A DNA stretch of 64,000 bases from Achromobacter anxifer (GCF_903652925.1 NZ_CAHLAR010000002.1:62001-126000); one strand, 5' to 3'; positions 1-9,980 are shown, numbered from the stretch's first letter. Translations and numbers: made by a program. Notes: generated by a model from the letters alone, not told the origin.

Positions 1-957
1 CTGCGCATCGTACGCCGCATTCTCGCTCCGATCGGCCGCCGGCTGGACGAATCCAGCCCCATGGTCGACGCGCGCCTGCCCGACGGCGGCCGCTTGAACG
101 TGGTGATCGAGCCGCTGGCCGTGGACGGGCCCATGGTCTCCATCCGCAAGTTCCGCCAGGACCCGCTCAAGCCGGCGGACCTGCTGACCCTGGGCACGTT
201 CGACGAAGAGATCTACCGGCTGCTGAACGATGCGGTGAAGAACCGCTGCAACATCCTGGTGTCCGGCGGCACCAGCTCGGGCAAGACCTCGCTGCTCAAC
301 GCGCTGGCATTCTTCATCCCGGAAACGGAACGCGTGGTCACGGTCGAGGACACGGCGGAACTGTCGCTCAACCATCCGCACGTGGTGCGGCTGGAATCGC
401 GCCAGGGCGGCTTTGACGGCAGCGGCGCCGTCACCATCCGCGAACTGATCCGCAACAGCCTGCGGATGCGGCCGGACCGCGTGGTGGTGGGCGAAGTACG
501 CGGCGCCGAGGTCATGGACATGCTGCAGGCCATGAACACGGGCCACGAGGGGTCGATGGCGACCATCCACGCGAACTCGCCGCGCGAATGCCTGTACCGG
601 ATCGAGATGCTGGCGGGCTTCGCCGGCTTCCAGGGCAGCGAGGACAGCCTGCGCCGGCAGATCGCCAGCGCGCTGGATTTCATCGTGCAGATCGGCCGCC
701 TGTCCAACGGCAAGCGCCGCGTCATCTCGGTGACCGAGGTCACGGGCATGGGCGACAACGTGATCTCCACGCAGGAGCTCTATCGCCACGAATCCTATGC
801 GACGCCAGACGGCGAGGAAAAGGACCGCTGGAACTGGCTGGGCATCCATCCCCACACGCCCAAGCTGGCCAAGCTGCGCAACGAGGCGCGCGCCAACGAC
901 AATCCGTCGGACGACCGCGATGGCGGGGGCGGCGGCTTCTGGAGCAGGAGGCGCTGA
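1..957 (+). CDS. tadA: TadA/CpaF-type pilus assembly ATPase, 5' end outside window
   Basis: This is the C-terminal part of the secretion ATPase that powers assembly of Flp/Tad type IVc pili at the inner membrane. The frame is open from base 1, so the start lies to the left; 318 codons are visible. Walker A is GGTSSGKTS, and the Asp/His boxes typical of type II/IV secretion ATPases follow (VVTVEDTAEL, then GEVRGAEVMDML and GSMATIHANSP). The last 20 or so residues are a Gly/Arg-rich tail. The TGA stop overlaps the ATG of tadB as TGATG, so the two are translationally coupled. I am sure of the family; the name tadA rather than cpaF is a convention chosen because tadB, tadC and tadD follow. Confidence 0.95.
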   Translation: MRIVRRILAPIGRRLDESSPMVDARLPDGGRLNVVIEPLAVDGPMVSIRKFRQDPLKPADLLTLGTFDEEIYRLLNDAVKNRCNILVSGGTSSGKTSLLNALAFFIPETERVVTVEDTAELSLNHPHVVRLESRQGGFDGSGAVTIRELIRNSLRMRPDRVVVGEVRGAEVMDMLQAMNTGHEGSMATIHANSPRECLYRIEMLAGFAGFQGSEDSLRRQIASALDFIVQIGRLSNGKRRVISVTEVTGMGDNVISTQELYRHESYATPDGEEKDRWNWLGIHPHTPKLAKLRNEARANDNPSDDRDGGGGGFWSRRR

Positions 958-1880
958 TGCTGGAAGTCCTGACGCTGGCAAGCCTGGCCGCGGTGTTGAC
1001 CATCGGAGCGGTGCTGTTGTGGCGCCATGCCGGCCGCAGCGCGCGCCGCACGGCAAGTTCCGCCTTCCTGGAAACCCAGCTGCAGCGGGGCCGCGACGAG
1101 GCCGCAGGCGGCGCGCCTTTTGCCGAAAGCGGTCGCGTGTTCCGCAGCGGCTTTTCGGGCTGGGACCGGTTGCTGCGGCTGGCCGGATTGCGCCAGAGCA
1201 CGGGCCTGTATCTGCGCATCGCGCTGCCTGTGCTCGCCGGCGCGGCAATGGCTTGGCTGTTCCTGGGCGTCCTGTCCGGGGTGGTGACCTTCGTGCTGCT
1301 GGCCGTGTTCGCCTACTTCCTGCTGTGGCTGCGCGCGGACAAGCGCCAGCGGCGCATGATTTCGCAGCTGCCCGCATTCCTGGACAACATCGTGCGCCTG
1401 ATCACCATCGGCAACAGCATGGGTGCGGCTTTCCAGACCGCCGCCGCGGCTACCGATGAGCCCCTGCGCGAAGTGGTGGAGATGGCGGCCAGCCTGAGCC
1501 GCTCCAAGGAGCTGGACGCGGCGCTGGCGCACGTGTCGCGCCTGTACGGCTTGAAGGAGTTGTACATGGTGGCCGCGGTGGTGTCGCTGGCCATGCGTTT
1601 CGGCGGCCGCAGCGACCAGGTGCTGGAGCGCATGGCCGCCTTCATGCGCGACGTCGCGCAGGCGCGCAACGAATTGACGGCCAGTTCCGCAGAGGTCCGG
1701 TTGTCCGCCTGGATCCTGGCGCTGCTGCCGGTGGGCATCGCGGGCTTCATCATCGTCGCGAACAACAATCTGTTCATGGGGCTGTGGCAGGACCCCCTGG
1801 GCTTCAAGATGCTGGCTACCGCAGTCTGTTTGCAGATCGGCGGCTGCTATTGGCTGTATCGCATGGCCAAGGCCATTTGA
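957..1880 (+). CDS. tadB: Tad pilus inner-membrane platform protein TadB
   Basis: 307-residue type II secretion F-domain protein that forms, with TadC, the inner-membrane platform engaged by the TadA ATPase. The start ATG overlaps the tadA stop (TGATG). There is an N-terminal membrane segment at about residues 4-22, a second hydrophobic block at about 88-125, the soluble F domain in the middle (SQLPAFLDNIVRLITIGNSM, then LREVVEMAASLSRSKELDAAL), and two C-terminal membrane segments (about 255-275 and 285-303). Length is usual for TadB. A start further upstream in the same frame would run through tadA and is rejected because of the coupled ATG. Confidence 0.92.
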   Translation: MLEVLTLASLAAVLTIGAVLLWRHAGRSARRTASSAFLETQLQRGRDEAAGGAPFAESGRVFRSGFSGWDRLLRLAGLRQSTGLYLRIALPVLAGAAMAWLFLGVLSGVVTFVLLAVFAYFLLWLRADKRQRRMISQLPAFLDNIVRLITIGNSMGAAFQTAAAATDEPLREVVEMAASLSRSKELDAALAHVSRLYGLKELYMVAAVVSLAMRFGGRSDQVLERMAAFMRDVAQARNELTASSAEVRLSAWILALLPVGIAGFIIVANNNLFMGLWQDPLGFKMLATAVCLQIGGCYWLYRMAKAI

Positions 1881-1892
1881 GGAGAGGCGCGG

Positions 1893-2891
1893 ATGGATAT
1901 CTTGCACTCCTGGAACGCGTCCACCGTGCTGGCGACGGCGCTGATGCTGGTCGCCGCCGCCTTGCTGGTGCTGGGCCTGGGCATGGCGCGGCGCCTGCGC
2001 AGCCAGGGCCGCAGCCGGCAAGTCGTGGACCAGGCGCTGGCGGCGCGCGAGGGGGGCGCCGCGGCGCCGGCGGCCTTGCGCGGCGAGGGCGGCAAGGGCC
2101 GGCTGGCGGCGGCCGCCAGGGCGGCCGACACCTTCGGCAAGCGTCTGAGCGAGGGGCGGCTGGCGGATGCGCTGCTGGCGGGCGAGGACCGCAAGCTGGT
2201 GGACATGGCGAGCTATGCCGATCCGGGCATCGCGCGCTCGCGCTTCGTCGTGATCCGGTTCGGCCTGGCGATCCTGCTGCCGGTCGTGGCCGTCGCGCTG
2301 GACCTGAGCAAGCATGTGACCGATATGCCGATGGGCGCGCTCGTCGCCGCCTTCTTCGGGTTCGCCATCGGCTACATGCTGCCCAAATGGTTCGTGCAGC
2401 GGCGCCTGGCGCGCCGGCGCAGACTCGCCGCGGACGAGCTGCCCCTGCTGATCGACCTGCTGCGCCTGCTGCAGGGCGTGGGCCTGTCGATCGACCAGAG
2501 CCTGCAGGTGCTGGTCAAGGAATTCGGACAGGTGCTGCCGGTGCTGTCGTTCGAATTGCGCCTGGCTTCCGAACTCTACGTTCGCGGCCGCACGCGCGAG
2601 CAATCGCTGGCCCGGCTGGCCAGCGGCTTCGACAACGACGATCTGTCGGCCATCTGCCGGCTGATCGCGCAGGTGGACCAGCATGGCGGCGCGGTGCAGG
2701 AGCCCCTGAACCGCTTTGGCGAGCGCCTGCGCGACAAGCGCCGGCTGGAACTGAAGGAGAAGGTCGGCAAGACCACGGTCAAGATGACGGGGGTCATGAT
2801 CGTGACCCTGTTGCCCGCGCTGTTGATCGTGACGGGCGGTGCGGGGTTTATCGCGGTGTTGCGCGGCTTGTCGCGCATGGGGGGGATGTGA
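1893..2891 (+). CDS. tadC: Tad pilus inner-membrane platform protein TadC
   Basis: 332-residue second F-domain platform protein of the Tad machine. It has a membrane segment at about residues 13-32, a long Ala/Gly-rich cytoplasmic stretch, two membrane segments near 115-160, the conserved F domain (ADELPLLIDLLRLLQGVGLS, then LSAICRLIAQVDQHGGAVQE) and a C-terminal hydrophobic segment. It starts 12 bases after tadB behind a GAGGAG ribosome site, and its TGA overlaps the ATG of the next gene. Order and size match tadB-tadC in other Flp pilus loci. Confidence 0.92.
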   Translation: MDILHSWNASTVLATALMLVAAALLVLGLGMARRLRSQGRSRQVVDQALAAREGGAAAPAALRGEGGKGRLAAAARAADTFGKRLSEGRLADALLAGEDRKLVDMASYADPGIARSRFVVIRFGLAILLPVVAVALDLSKHVTDMPMGALVAAFFGFAIGYMLPKWFVQRRLARRRRLAADELPLLIDLLRLLQGVGLSIDQSLQVLVKEFGQVLPVLSFELRLASELYVRGRTREQSLARLASGFDNDDLSAICRLIAQVDQHGGAVQEPLNRFGERLRDKRRLELKEKVGKTTVKMTGVMIVTLLPALLIVTGGAGFIAVLRGLSRMGGM

Positions 2892-3763
2892 TGAAGGGCG
2901 GAACGGAAGGCAGGTCGCGCGCATGGCGCTGGACCCTGGTGGCCGCGGTGGCTGTGGCGGCGGGTTCGGGCTTGAGCGGCTGCAAGAGCAACAGCGCGGA
3001 GTCCGCCTGGCAACTGATCCAGCAACAGCAGCAGGAGCAGGCGCTGATGCGGCAGAAGGAGGACGAGGCGGAGAGCAAGCGCCGGCCGAAGGAGCCGGAG
3101 ATGATGCTGTCCATGATTGTCGAGACGCAGCGCCAGGAGCGCTATTTCGCGTCGCTGGCCTACATCGACGGTTATCAGCAGAAGTTCGGCAACGATCCGC
3201 GGGTGGCGGCCCTGCGCGCCGAGGCGTTGCGCCAGACCGGGCAGACGGCCTTGAGCGAGCAGGCCTACCGCGCGCTGACCGCGACGGACCAGGCGGCCGA
3301 GGGCTGGCATGGCCTGGGCCTGATCGCCGGTACGCGCGGACAGTTCGATCAGGCCGCCGACTATTTCTCCCGCGCGGCCAAGCTGGCTCCCATGGACGCG
3401 CGGATCCTGGGCGACCTGGGCTACGCGCGGCTGCGGGCCGGCGATCCGGCGGGCGCGCGCGTGCCGTTGGGGCAGGCGGCCGAACTGGCGCCGGACAGCG
3501 CCAAGGTGCTGGCGAACCTGGCGGTGCTGCTGCTGGTGGAAGGCGACCCGGTCAAGGCGCAGCGCCTGATGGAACGGGCGCAGTTGAGCGAGGAGGCGCG
3601 CGGACAGGTGCTGCGCCTGGCCGCCGAGATCCGCGGCCAGCTGGCTCCGGTTCCCGCCGCAAGCCTGGCGCCCGCCACCCGGGTCTCCAGCGGCGAGCAT
3701 GCCGCCATGCCCTTGATGAGTCCCGTGATGGAAGGGCTGGCCAACGGCCCCATCGTGCGCTAA
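2891..3763 (+). CDS. tadD: Tad pilus TPR lipoprotein TadD
   Basis: 290-residue outer-membrane-directed lipoprotein with tetratricopeptide repeats; TadD proteins act as pilotin-like factors needed for Flp pilus assembly. The N-terminus is a basic, hydrophobic signal ending in a lipobox LSGC (Cys about residue 31). A Gln-rich segment follows (QLIQQQQQEQAL), then TPR units at roughly residues 130-260, for example GLIAGTRGQFDQAADYFSRA and LGYARLRAGDPAGARVPLGQ. ATG overlaps the tadC stop (TGATG). The C-terminal 35 residues are low-complexity. Family assignment rests on TPR plus lipobox plus position. Confidence 0.88.
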   Translation: MKGGTEGRSRAWRWTLVAAVAVAAGSGLSGCKSNSAESAWQLIQQQQQEQALMRQKEDEAESKRRPKEPEMMLSMIVETQRQERYFASLAYIDGYQQKFGNDPRVAALRAEALRQTGQTALSEQAYRALTATDQAAEGWHGLGLIAGTRGQFDQAADYFSRAAKLAPMDARILGDLGYARLRAGDPAGARVPLGQAAELAPDSAKVLANLAVLLLVEGDPVKAQRLMERAQLSEEARGQVLRLAAEIRGQLAPVPAASLAPATRVSSGEHAAMPLMSPVMEGLANGPIVR

Positions 3764-3785
3764 CCCCATCTCCAGGAAGATTGCC

Positions 3786-4220
3786 ATGTCCCACCCGACC
3801 CATCGCGCCTCTTACCTCCTGGCTTGCGTCCTGGCCGCGGCCGCGCTGGCGCCCGCCAGCGGCGCGGCGCAGTCCAATGCGCCGTTGACCGGCAGCATGT
3901 CCGGCGCGCCGCCTGCCGCGGTGGCTGCGCCCATCGCGGAGTCCGTTCCCGCTCCGTCCATGCCCGACCGGCCGGTGGTGCAGCAGGTGCAGACGCCCAT
4001 GCCGCAAGCGCCCGCGGCGGCCGCGCCGGCGCCAGAAGAAAACTTCGGCGACGTCACGCGCGGCCTGCTGGCGGCACAGGCCGACGGCCGCCGCGCCGGC
4101 AATGCCTTGCCCGTGCTCGGGCCGGTTTCCACGGCCGCCTGGAACCGCTACCTGGACAGCTTCAAGCATCCCATTCCAGAGTGGTTCGACCGGCACGTGG
4201 AAACCCCCAACACCCAATAG
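3786..4220 (+). CDS. DUF3613 family exported protein of the Tad locus
   Basis: 144-residue protein with a cleavable-looking signal peptide (SYLLACVLAAAALAPASGAAQ) and a low-complexity Pro/Ala linker. The conserved part is at the C-terminus: GDVTRGLLAAQADGRRAG followed by WNRYLDSFKHPIPEWFD, which matches what I know of DUF3613, a small family found almost only in beta-proteobacterial Tad loci. Function is unknown. An AGGAAG ribosome site precedes the start by 7 bases. It sits between tadD and the TadG-like gene, so it is probably a periplasmic accessory of pilus assembly; that role is inference from position. Confidence 0.8.
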   Translation: MSHPTHRASYLLACVLAAAALAPASGAAQSNAPLTGSMSGAPPAAVAAPIAESVPAPSMPDRPVVQQVQTPMPQAPAAAAPAPEENFGDVTRGLLAAQADGRRAGNALPVLGPVSTAAWNRYLDSFKHPIPEWFDRHVETPNTQ

Positions 4221-4258
4221 CGCCCAAGGCGGATCTGCGGATACGGAGTCGCAAGAGC

Positions 4259-6352
4259 ATGTCAGCCGGCCGTTTTCACCCACTCTCGCCGTCGCGGCAA
4301 CGCGGCAGCATGACCGTCGCCGTCGTCTTCGCGGTGCTGGTGGGAGTGGTGTTGCTGGGCGCCCTGCAACTGGGCTACAGCTTCTACATGAAGCGCGAGA
4401 TGCAGAAGGCGGCGGACCTGTCGGCGTTGTCGGCGGTGCAGGTGTTGAACCTGGGCTCCGCCGCCGATTGCGCCAGCGCGGTCGCCGCGGGCCGGACTTC
4501 CGCCCTGGCCAATGTGCCGAACATTCTGGACACGTTCACGGCCGCCGACGTCACGGTGGAGTGCAAGGTGTGGGATCCGACCCGGTCCGATGCGACCGGC
4601 ATGCATGTCTTCGACCCGACGGCGGGACAGGTCTACAACGCGGTGCGCGTCAGCGTGCGCAAGCAGCTGGCCAACCTCGTTCCTGGCGTGAGCGGCGCCA
4701 CGGCGTCGGTCGCCGCCGTGGCCACCAACACGCAGCCGGTCGCGACCTTCACGGTGGGCTCGCGGCTGCTGCGCCTGCAGCGCGGCGGCCTGCTGTCGCA
4801 ATTGCTCTCCACCGTGGGGGCGTCGCCGACCCAGCTGGACGTGCTGGACGCCGCCGGCCTGGCCAATGTCGGCATCACGCCCGCGGGCCTGTTGCAGGCG
4901 CTGGGGCTGCCGCTGTCGGTGGCTGCCGGGGTGGGCACGCCGGAGCAGCTGGCGGCGGTCAGCAACCTGACGCTGGGCCAATTGCTCAATGCCACGCTGA
5001 CCGCCATCAACCAGCAAGGCACCGTCGGCGCCGATGTCGGGCTGCTGACCAACGCCATCAAGACGGTGCTGGATGTGATGCCGCTGAACCTGCCCGTGAA
5101 GCTGTTCGGCGACGGTGGCGTATTGAATCTGAACGTGGTGGGCGGCGATCCCAGCGCCGCCCTGCAGGCCCAGGTCAATGCGCTCAACATCCTGGAAACC
5201 AGCCTGGCCATCGCCAACGGCAGCAACCTGATCAATCTGGGGCTGAGCGTGCCGCTTTTGGGCCTGGATGCGCGGGTGCGCATCGTCGAGCCGCCTGCCG
5301 TGGGCATAGGCGGCGTTGGCACGCAGGCGATCAGCGCCGGCATACGCGTGTATCTGCGCGTCAACACCAGCAATATCCCGCTGGTTGGCCCTTTGCTGGC
5401 CAATACGCTGAAAACCAAGGTGGACCTGCCCATCATCATCGACGTGGCGCAGTCCACCGGCACGCTGAGCAAACTGTGCCAGGCGCCGCTGACTCCGACG
5501 CAAGCCGTGATCGACGTCACTTCCGCGGCGGCCAGCGTCTGCCTGGGGCGCTTTCCCGGCATGGCGAATGCCACCGATACCACCCCTGCGAATTTCCAGT
5601 CGCTCACCAACCGCTGCGAACCCAGCGCGTTCAGCGCCATCGGCCGCTATCAGGTATTGAATGTGCTGGGCATACTGCCGCTCACCGCCCGGGTGACGCT
5701 GCCGGTGTTCAGTTCGTCGGCGCCCGTGTCGGTGACGCTGACCGCGCCGCCATCGCCCAATTCCTCCGCCACCGTAAACGCCACCAATCTGGACCTGTCC
5801 AAGCTGGCCTCCAACCTGACCGATGCCGTGATTGGCGGCATCCTGGGCGACCTGTTCAACAACGGCACGCCGTTGACCGATACGCAGCGCAATGACCTGG
5901 CCACCCAGTTGGTGGGCGGCGACAAGAACAACGCGGGCAAGACCATCTCCAAGGTCGTCAACGACATGCAATGGTCCAAGACCGCAATGGACCAGCTCGG
6001 CGCGCGCCTGAGCACGGGCGGCCTGACGGGGGTGCTGGGCGGCACGCTGCAGCTGGTGGGCAACATCCTGAATTCGCTCCTGTTTGCCCCGCTCAGCGAC
6101 GTGACCTGCGCGCTGGCCCTGGTGCCGGACGCGATCCGTCAGTGCCGCGTCAACGCGGTCGGCACGCTGGCCCTGAGCGGCGGCAACCAGGTGGGCGGCG
6201 TGTTGTCCGTCGTGATGGTGCTGCTGGATCCTTTGCTGAGTTCGCTGTCCGTGGTGCTGCAGCAGCTGCTCAACGTGCTGGGCCTGAGCGTGGGCCAGAC
6301 CGATGTGTCATTGATTTCCGTGGATTGCGGCAAGCCCCGACTGGTGTACTGA
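4259..6352 (+). CDS. TadG-like pilus-locus protein with N-terminal membrane anchor
   Basis: 697-residue protein. The first 25 residues are basic and end in [20 protein letters not shown], followed by [20 protein letters not shown], the hallmark of TadE/TadG pseudopilin-like proteins (Arg-Gly-Ser-Met, one membrane helix, then Ala-rich helix with AADLSALSA). The long exported body is rich in Leu, Val, Asn and Thr, has few charged residues, and contains scattered Cys that could form disulfides. The ATG at 4259 was chosen because the anchor begins right after it; the frame is open further upstream but overlaps the DUF3613 gene. TadG-like proteins are surface or periplasmic parts of the Tad system; the exact role here is not known. 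Confidence 0.8.
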   Translation: MSAGRFHPLSPSRQRGSMTVAVVFAVLVGVVLLGALQLGYSFYMKREMQKAADLSALSAVQVLNLGSAADCASAVAAGRTSALANVPNILDTFTAADVTVECKVWDPTRSDATGMHVFDPTAGQVYNAVRVSVRKQLANLVPGVSGATASVAAVATNTQPVATFTVGSRLLRLQRGGLLSQLLSTVGASPTQLDVLDAAGLANVGITPAGLLQALGLPLSVAAGVGTPEQLAAVSNLTLGQLLNATLTAINQQGTVGADVGLLTNAIKTVLDVMPLNLPVKLFGDGGVLNLNVVGGDPSAALQAQVNALNILETSLAIANGSNLINLGLSVPLLGLDARVRIVEPPAVGIGGVGTQAISAGIRVYLRVNTSNIPLVGPLLANTLKTKVDLPIIIDVAQSTGTLSKLCQAPLTPTQAVIDVTSAAASVCLGRFPGMANATDTTPANFQSLTNRCEPSAFSAIGRYQVLNVLGILPLTARVTLPVFSSSAPVSVTLTAPPSPNSSATVNATNLDLSKLASNLTDAVIGGILGDLFNNGTPLTDTQRNDLATQLVGGDKNNAGKTISKVVNDMQWSKTAMDQLGARLSTGGLTGVLGGTLQLVGNILNSLLFAPLSDVTCALALVPDAIRQCRVNAVGTLALSGGNQVGGVLSVVMVLLDPLLSSLSVVLQQLLNVLGLSVGQTDVSLISVDCGKPRLVY

Positions 6353-6389
6353 TGATGAGCTCCGTGACCTTTACCTTTTCCCTGCTGGC

Positions 6390-7802
6390 ATGGTGCAAGC
6401 CATGAGCCAGGCTTACGCGCGCGACGAATTCGACGTGTACGTCTGGGAAGGCACTTCCGACATCGCCAGCCGCGCCGAGCGCTGCCTGGCCGGCATGGAC
6501 GTGTCGCTGCTGCGGGCGGATGCCGGCACGGCGTTTCCGCCGCCGCGCGACTTGGCGCGGCCTGCGGTGGCCCTGGTGTCGGTGTCGGTGATGGGCGACA
6601 AGCGCTTCAGCGGCTACGACTGGCTGGCGGCGCAGGGCCTGCCCGTCATCTGGGTGGCGGCGGAAGCGCGCGGGCGCGATCCGCGCTACTACCCGCCGGA
6701 ATACTCCTACACCTTGCCGCTGAGCTTCACCACTGCGGACCTGCGCAAGTTGCTGTACGAACTGCTGGGCACTCTGAACCAGCTCAGCCGTGCGGCGCCC
6801 AGGCGCGAGCAGCCGCTGATCGCCGTGTCCGAGCCGATGCGCAACCTGCTGGCCGAGGCCGAGATATTCGCGGACTGCCGCAGCAACGTGCTGGTCCATG
6901 GCGAAACCGGCGTAGGCAAGGAGCGCATTGCGCGCCTGTTGCATGACCGGGCGGCCTGGTGCGACGGGCCTTTCGTGGCCGTCAATTGCGGCGCCATACC
7001 CGAAGGCTTGTTCGAAGCGCATTTCTTCGGCCATGCCAAGGGAGCGTTCACCGGCGCGGTCGGCGCGCACAAGGGCTATTTCGAACAGGCCAACGGCGGC
7101 ACGCTGTTCCTGGACGAGATCGGCGACCTGCCGCTGTACCAGCAGGTCAAACTGCTGCGCGTGCTGGAGCAGAGCGCCGTGACGCGGCTGGGTTCCACGG
7201 TCGAGGTGCCGGTGGACTTCCGCCTGGTCGCCGCCACCAACAAGGATTTGCGGCTGCTGGTGGGGCAGGACGAGTTCCGGGCGGACCTGTACTACCGGCT
7301 GGCGGTCATCGAGCTGCGCATACCCAACCTGGAGCAGCGCGGCCCGGAGGAAAAGGCCGCGATCTTCCGCGCCCTGCTGGAACGCCAGGGCGTGGAGGGC
7401 GAGCCGCCGCCATGGCTGCTGGAGCGCGTGGCGCGCACCCGCTACGAGGGCAATGTGCGGGAACTGTCCAACGTGGCCGAGCGCGTCGCCATCATGCGGC
7501 GGCAGTTCCAGGCCTGGGACCAGCCGCGCATCGAGCGCATCTTCGACCAGCTGGCCGAGCCGTTGCGGCCCGCGGGCGCCACAGCCGCGGCCGGCGCGCG
7601 CGCCGAACCGGTAGTGTTCTCCGACGCCGAACGCGCCGAGCGCGCGCGCGTGCTGACGGCGCTGGACGCCAACGGCTGGCGCCGCCAGGACACCGCTCAT
7701 GCGCTGGGCATCAGCCGCAAGGTGCTGTGGGAAAAAATGCGCAAGTTGCAGCTGGGGGCAGGCCAGGGCGAACCCGTCGACGGCATTGCCGAGACATTGT
7801 GA
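6390..7802 (+). CDS. Sigma-54-dependent transcriptional activator next to the tad genes
   Basis: 470-residue bacterial enhancer-binding protein. The N-terminal 140 residues are divergent and receiver-like in length, but I see no phosphoacceptor Asp in the usual context. The AAA+ domain is complete: Walker A GETGVGKE (about 171-178), the sigma-54 contact loop GAFTGA (about 218-223), Walker [10 protein letters not shown] and arginine finger region FRADLYYRL. The C-terminus carries a Fis-type helix-turn-helix ([20 protein letters not shown]). It follows the TadG-like gene by 37 bases, so control of pilus genes is a reasonable inference. Start is uncertain: ATG codons at 6390 and 6402 both lack a good ribosome site. 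Confidence 0.88.
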   Translation: MVQAMSQAYARDEFDVYVWEGTSDIASRAERCLAGMDVSLLRADAGTAFPPPRDLARPAVALVSVSVMGDKRFSGYDWLAAQGLPVIWVAAEARGRDPRYYPPEYSYTLPLSFTTADLRKLLYELLGTLNQLSRAAPRREQPLIAVSEPMRNLLAEAEIFADCRSNVLVHGETGVGKERIARLLHDRAAWCDGPFVAVNCGAIPEGLFEAHFFGHAKGAFTGAVGAHKGYFEQANGGTLFLDEIGDLPLYQQVKLLRVLEQSAVTRLGSTVEVPVDFRLVAATNKDLRLLVGQDEFRADLYYRLAVIELRIPNLEQRGPEEKAAIFRALLERQGVEGEPPPWLLERVARTRYEGNVRELSNVAERVAIMRRQFQAWDQPRIERIFDQLAEPLRPAGATAAAGARAEPVVFSDAERAERARVLTALDANGWRRQDTAHALGISRKVLWEKMRKLQLGAGQGEPVDGIAETL

Positions 7803-7884
7803 ACGCGCAATAGGGGATGGCCCGTAGCGCGCGACAATTCCGGGCCTGACGGATGTAAGGGCATCTGTCCCGGCCGAAATAAAT

Positions 7885-7893
7885 TGCTATAGT
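7885..7893 (+). promoter_or_regulatory. Extended -10 promoter for the DUF2968 gene
   Basis: TGCTATAGT is an extended -10 element 27 bases ahead of the start codon of the gene at 7920, with GGGGAAGG as ribosome site between them. The -35 region is weak, as is usual for extended -10 promoters. No transcript data; sequence match only. Confidence 0.45.
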
Positions 7894-7919
7894 TCCGCAA
7901 CGATTTTTTTGGGGAAGGC

Positions 7920-8624
7920 ATGAACGTCCAATTTATCCGTGGCGCCGCCCGCATGGCATTGCTGGGCTCGGTCCTGTCCGGCCTGGCCGCCTGCGCCAGC
8001 GCGCAATCCGAAGCGCCGCGGCCCACGGTTAAACAGGTCGAGGACACGCAGGCGGCATCCGCACCCGTGACTCCCCCCGCACCGGCGCCGGCCGCGCGCC
8101 CCGCGTCCACCGTGTCGGAACTGCAGAACCTGATCCAGAGCCGCCAGGTGTCGGAGCTGCGCACCGCCTACAACGGCACCTACGGCGCCAGCCTGCTGTT
8201 CAAGCCGGACGACCTGACCTATTACGTCGCGCTGTTCCAGCAGAAGGACTTCTGGCGCGTGGTGAAGACCAAGTCCGACCAGCAGGCCGAGTCGACCTAC
8301 CGCGCCTTCGTCAGCCAGTCCGCCGATTTGGCCGAAGTCGACATCAAGCGCATCAAGATGCAGGCCGAATACGCCCACGCCGAGAAGCTGCTGGCCAGCC
8401 GCAGCGCCGAACTGAGCACGCTGCAGGCCGACCGCGCCGTGCGCATGCAGCAGGAAGAGCAGGTGGCCGCGCGCCAGGAGCAATCGCGCCAGGAAACCAC
8501 GGCCCTGGCCGACCAGCAGAAGGACGTGCGCCAGCAACTGCGTGACCTGCAGCGCCAGATCGACGCTTTGCAGGCCCAGCAGGCGCAGGTGGGGAATCAG
8601 GCGGGCCAGAAACGCGGCAAGTAA
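7920..8624 (+). CDS. DUF2968 family lipoprotein with coiled coil
   Basis: 234-residue lipoprotein of unknown function. Signal peptide ends in lipobox LAAC (Cys about residue 24). A Pro/Ala-rich linker is followed by the family core (SELRTAYNGTYGASLLFKPD, then LTYYVALFQQKDFWRVVKT), which I recognise as DUF2968 of Burkholderiales. From about residue 125 to the end the chain is charged and Gln-rich with heptad-like spacing, so a long coiled coil is likely. Probably anchored in the outer or inner membrane facing the periplasm. Monocistronic: own promoter before it and a hairpin after it. Confidence 0.75.
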   Translation: MNVQFIRGAARMALLGSVLSGLAACASAQSEAPRPTVKQVEDTQAASAPVTPPAPAPAARPASTVSELQNLIQSRQVSELRTAYNGTYGASLLFKPDDLTYYVALFQQKDFWRVVKTKSDQQAESTYRAFVSQSADLAEVDIKRIKMQAEYAHAEKLLASRSAELSTLQADRAVRMQQEEQVAARQEQSRQETTALADQQKDVRQQLRDLQRQIDALQAQQAQVGNQAGQKRGK

Positions 8625-8628
8625 GCTG

Positions 8629-8687
8629 CCGGAAACCGGGAAACCAAGAAACCGGGAAGCCGGAAACCAGGAAAACTGGGAAACCCC
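8629..8687. repeat. Degenerate short tandem repeat, GGAAACC type
   Basis: About six imperfect copies of GGAAACC or GGGAAACC follow one another at 7-12 base spacing right after the DUF2968 stop codon and just before its terminator. The stretch contains almost no T on the plus strand. Function unknown; similar T-poor repeats occur at 19971-20050 and 63526-63563. Confidence 0.6.
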
Positions 8688-8688
8688 G

Positions 8689-8712
8689 AAAGCGGGCCTG
8701 CGGGCCCGCTTT
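8689..8712 (+). terminator. Hairpin after the DUF2968 gene
   Basis: Perfect 10-bp stem: AAAGCGGGCC and GGCCCGCTTT around loop TGCG. The T tail is short (TTT inside the stem), so termination may be partial. Confidence 0.6.
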
Positions 8713-8809
8713 GTTCTGGGCGGCGGGAATAGGGGATGCGCCCGCGGGGTCAACCGGGCCGCCGCGCGCGGTTTCTTGTATTCTGGGACTTGCACCCCAT
8801 ATAGATGCC

Positions 8810-9268
8810 ATGGCACTTAAAGTTTTCGACCTCCAGTGCGAGCACAGCCACATTTTCGAAGGCTGGTTCGGTTCGCACGAAGACTATGACGCGCAACAGG
8901 CGCGTGGCCTCGTCACGTGCCCGGTTTGCGGCTCGGCCAGCATCACCAAGCGGCTGTCCGCGCCCCGCCTGAACGTCGCCCACCTGCACGCGCCGGCCGC
9001 CCAGCCGGCGCTGCCCGCCAATGCCTCCGACGCGGACAAGATGGCGGTATTGCAGGCCGCCGTCATGCAACAGGTGCGCGCGCTGTTGCGCAATACCGAG
9101 AACGTGGGACCGCGCTTCGCCGAAGAGGCGCGCCGCATCCACGAAGGCGACGCCGACGACCGCCCCATCCGCGGCACCGCGACTCCCGAAGAGCGCGAAG
9201 CGCTGGCCGACGACGGTATCGACGTCATGGCGGTGCCGGATTTCCTGGACGACGAGCGTCTGCAATAA
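8810..9268 (+). CDS. DUF1178 family protein with zinc-ribbon-like N-terminus
   Basis: 152-residue cytosolic protein. It opens MALKVFDLQCEHSHIFEGWF and carries a CPVCGS motif near residue 40, so Cys residues around 10 and 40 probably form a small zinc site. The middle is Ala-rich helix, and the end reads ADDGIDVMAVPDFLDDERLQ, which is typical of DUF1178, a family conserved in alpha- and beta-proteobacteria with no known function. Start at the ATG giving MALKVF is chosen because the family begins there, although a longer frame is open upstream. Confidence 0.8.
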   Translation: MALKVFDLQCEHSHIFEGWFGSHEDYDAQQARGLVTCPVCGSASITKRLSAPRLNVAHLHAPAAQPALPANASDADKMAVLQAAVMQQVRALLRNTENVGPRFAEEARRIHEGDADDRPIRGTATPEEREALADDGIDVMAVPDFLDDERLQ

Positions 9269-9294
9269 GCGGCTACGCCGCTGGCAAGGTCAAT

Positions 9295-9327
9295 AAAAAA
9301 AGCCAGGCCCGAAGGCCTGGCTTTTTT
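9295..9327. terminator. Bidirectional rho-independent terminator between DUF1178 and efp
   Basis: Perfect 8-bp stem GCCAGGCC / GGCCTGGC with loop CGAA, flanked by seven A on the left and six T on the right. It can end transcripts of the plus-strand DUF1178 gene and of the minus-strand efp gene. Confidence 0.92.
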
Positions 9328-9343
9328 GCACCTGCTTGCCGGA

Positions 9344-9904
9344 TCAGTTGTTGACGCGGCTGCGGTATTCGTTCGTGCGAGTGTCGATTTCGATCTTGTC
9401 GCCGATGGCGCAGAACAGCGGCACGTTCAGTTCGTAGCCGGTGTTGATCTTGGCGGGCTTGGTCACCTTGCCCGAGGTATCGCCACGCACGGCGGGTTCG
9501 GTGTAGGTGATTTCGCGCACGAGGGTCGTGGGCAGTTCAACCGAGATGGCGCGGCCGTCGTAGAAGACCACTTCCACGGGCATCGCTTCTTCCAGGTAGT
9601 TCAGGGCGTCGCCCATGCTTTCGGCTTCGATTTCGTACTGGTTGTACTCTTCGTCCATGAAGACGTACATCGGGTCGCCGAAGTAGGAGTAGGTGCACTC
9701 CTTGCGGTCGAGCTGGACGACTTCGAACTTTTCGTCGGCCTTGTAGACCGATTCGCTGGCCGAGGCGGTCAACAGGTTCTTGAACTTCAGCTTCACAACA
9801 GCGGCGTTACGGCCAGACTTGTTGTATTCGGCCTTCTGGACCACGAGGGGATCCTTGCCGACCATGACCACGTTGCCGACTCGCAATTCCTGAGCGGTTT
9901 TCAT
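9344..9904 (-). CDS. efp: Elongation factor P, Arg32 type
   Basis: 186-residue translation factor that rescues ribosomes stalled at polyproline. Starts [13 protein letters not shown] and ends with the usual domain III ([17 protein letters not shown]). The loop residue that is modified is Arg32 in the context KSGRNAAVV, not the Lys found in E. coli. Arg32 EF-P is activated by rhamnosylation by EarP, and earP is encoded just upstream on the same strand, which fits. The start was set at MKTAQ because all EF-P proteins begin there; 25 additional in-frame codons upstream are not family-like. Probably the last gene of a DUF2863-earP-efp unit, though the 205-base gap before it may hold its own promoter. 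Confidence 0.97.
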   Translation of the reverse strand: MKTAQELRVGNVVMVGKDPLVVQKAEYNKSGRNAAVVKLKFKNLLTASASESVYKADEKFEVVQLDRKECTYSYFGDPMYVFMDEEYNQYEIEAESMGDALNYLEEAMPVEVVFYDGRAISVELPTTLVREITYTEPAVRGDTSGKVTKPAKINTGYELNVPLFCAIGDKIEIDTRTNEYRSRVNN

Positions 9905-9980
9905 CGATAAAACTCCGGGGGTGATGGGTGCACTCGCCGTGCTTGCAAAAAGCCGCCGCTGCGAAAAACTCGGGCTCATA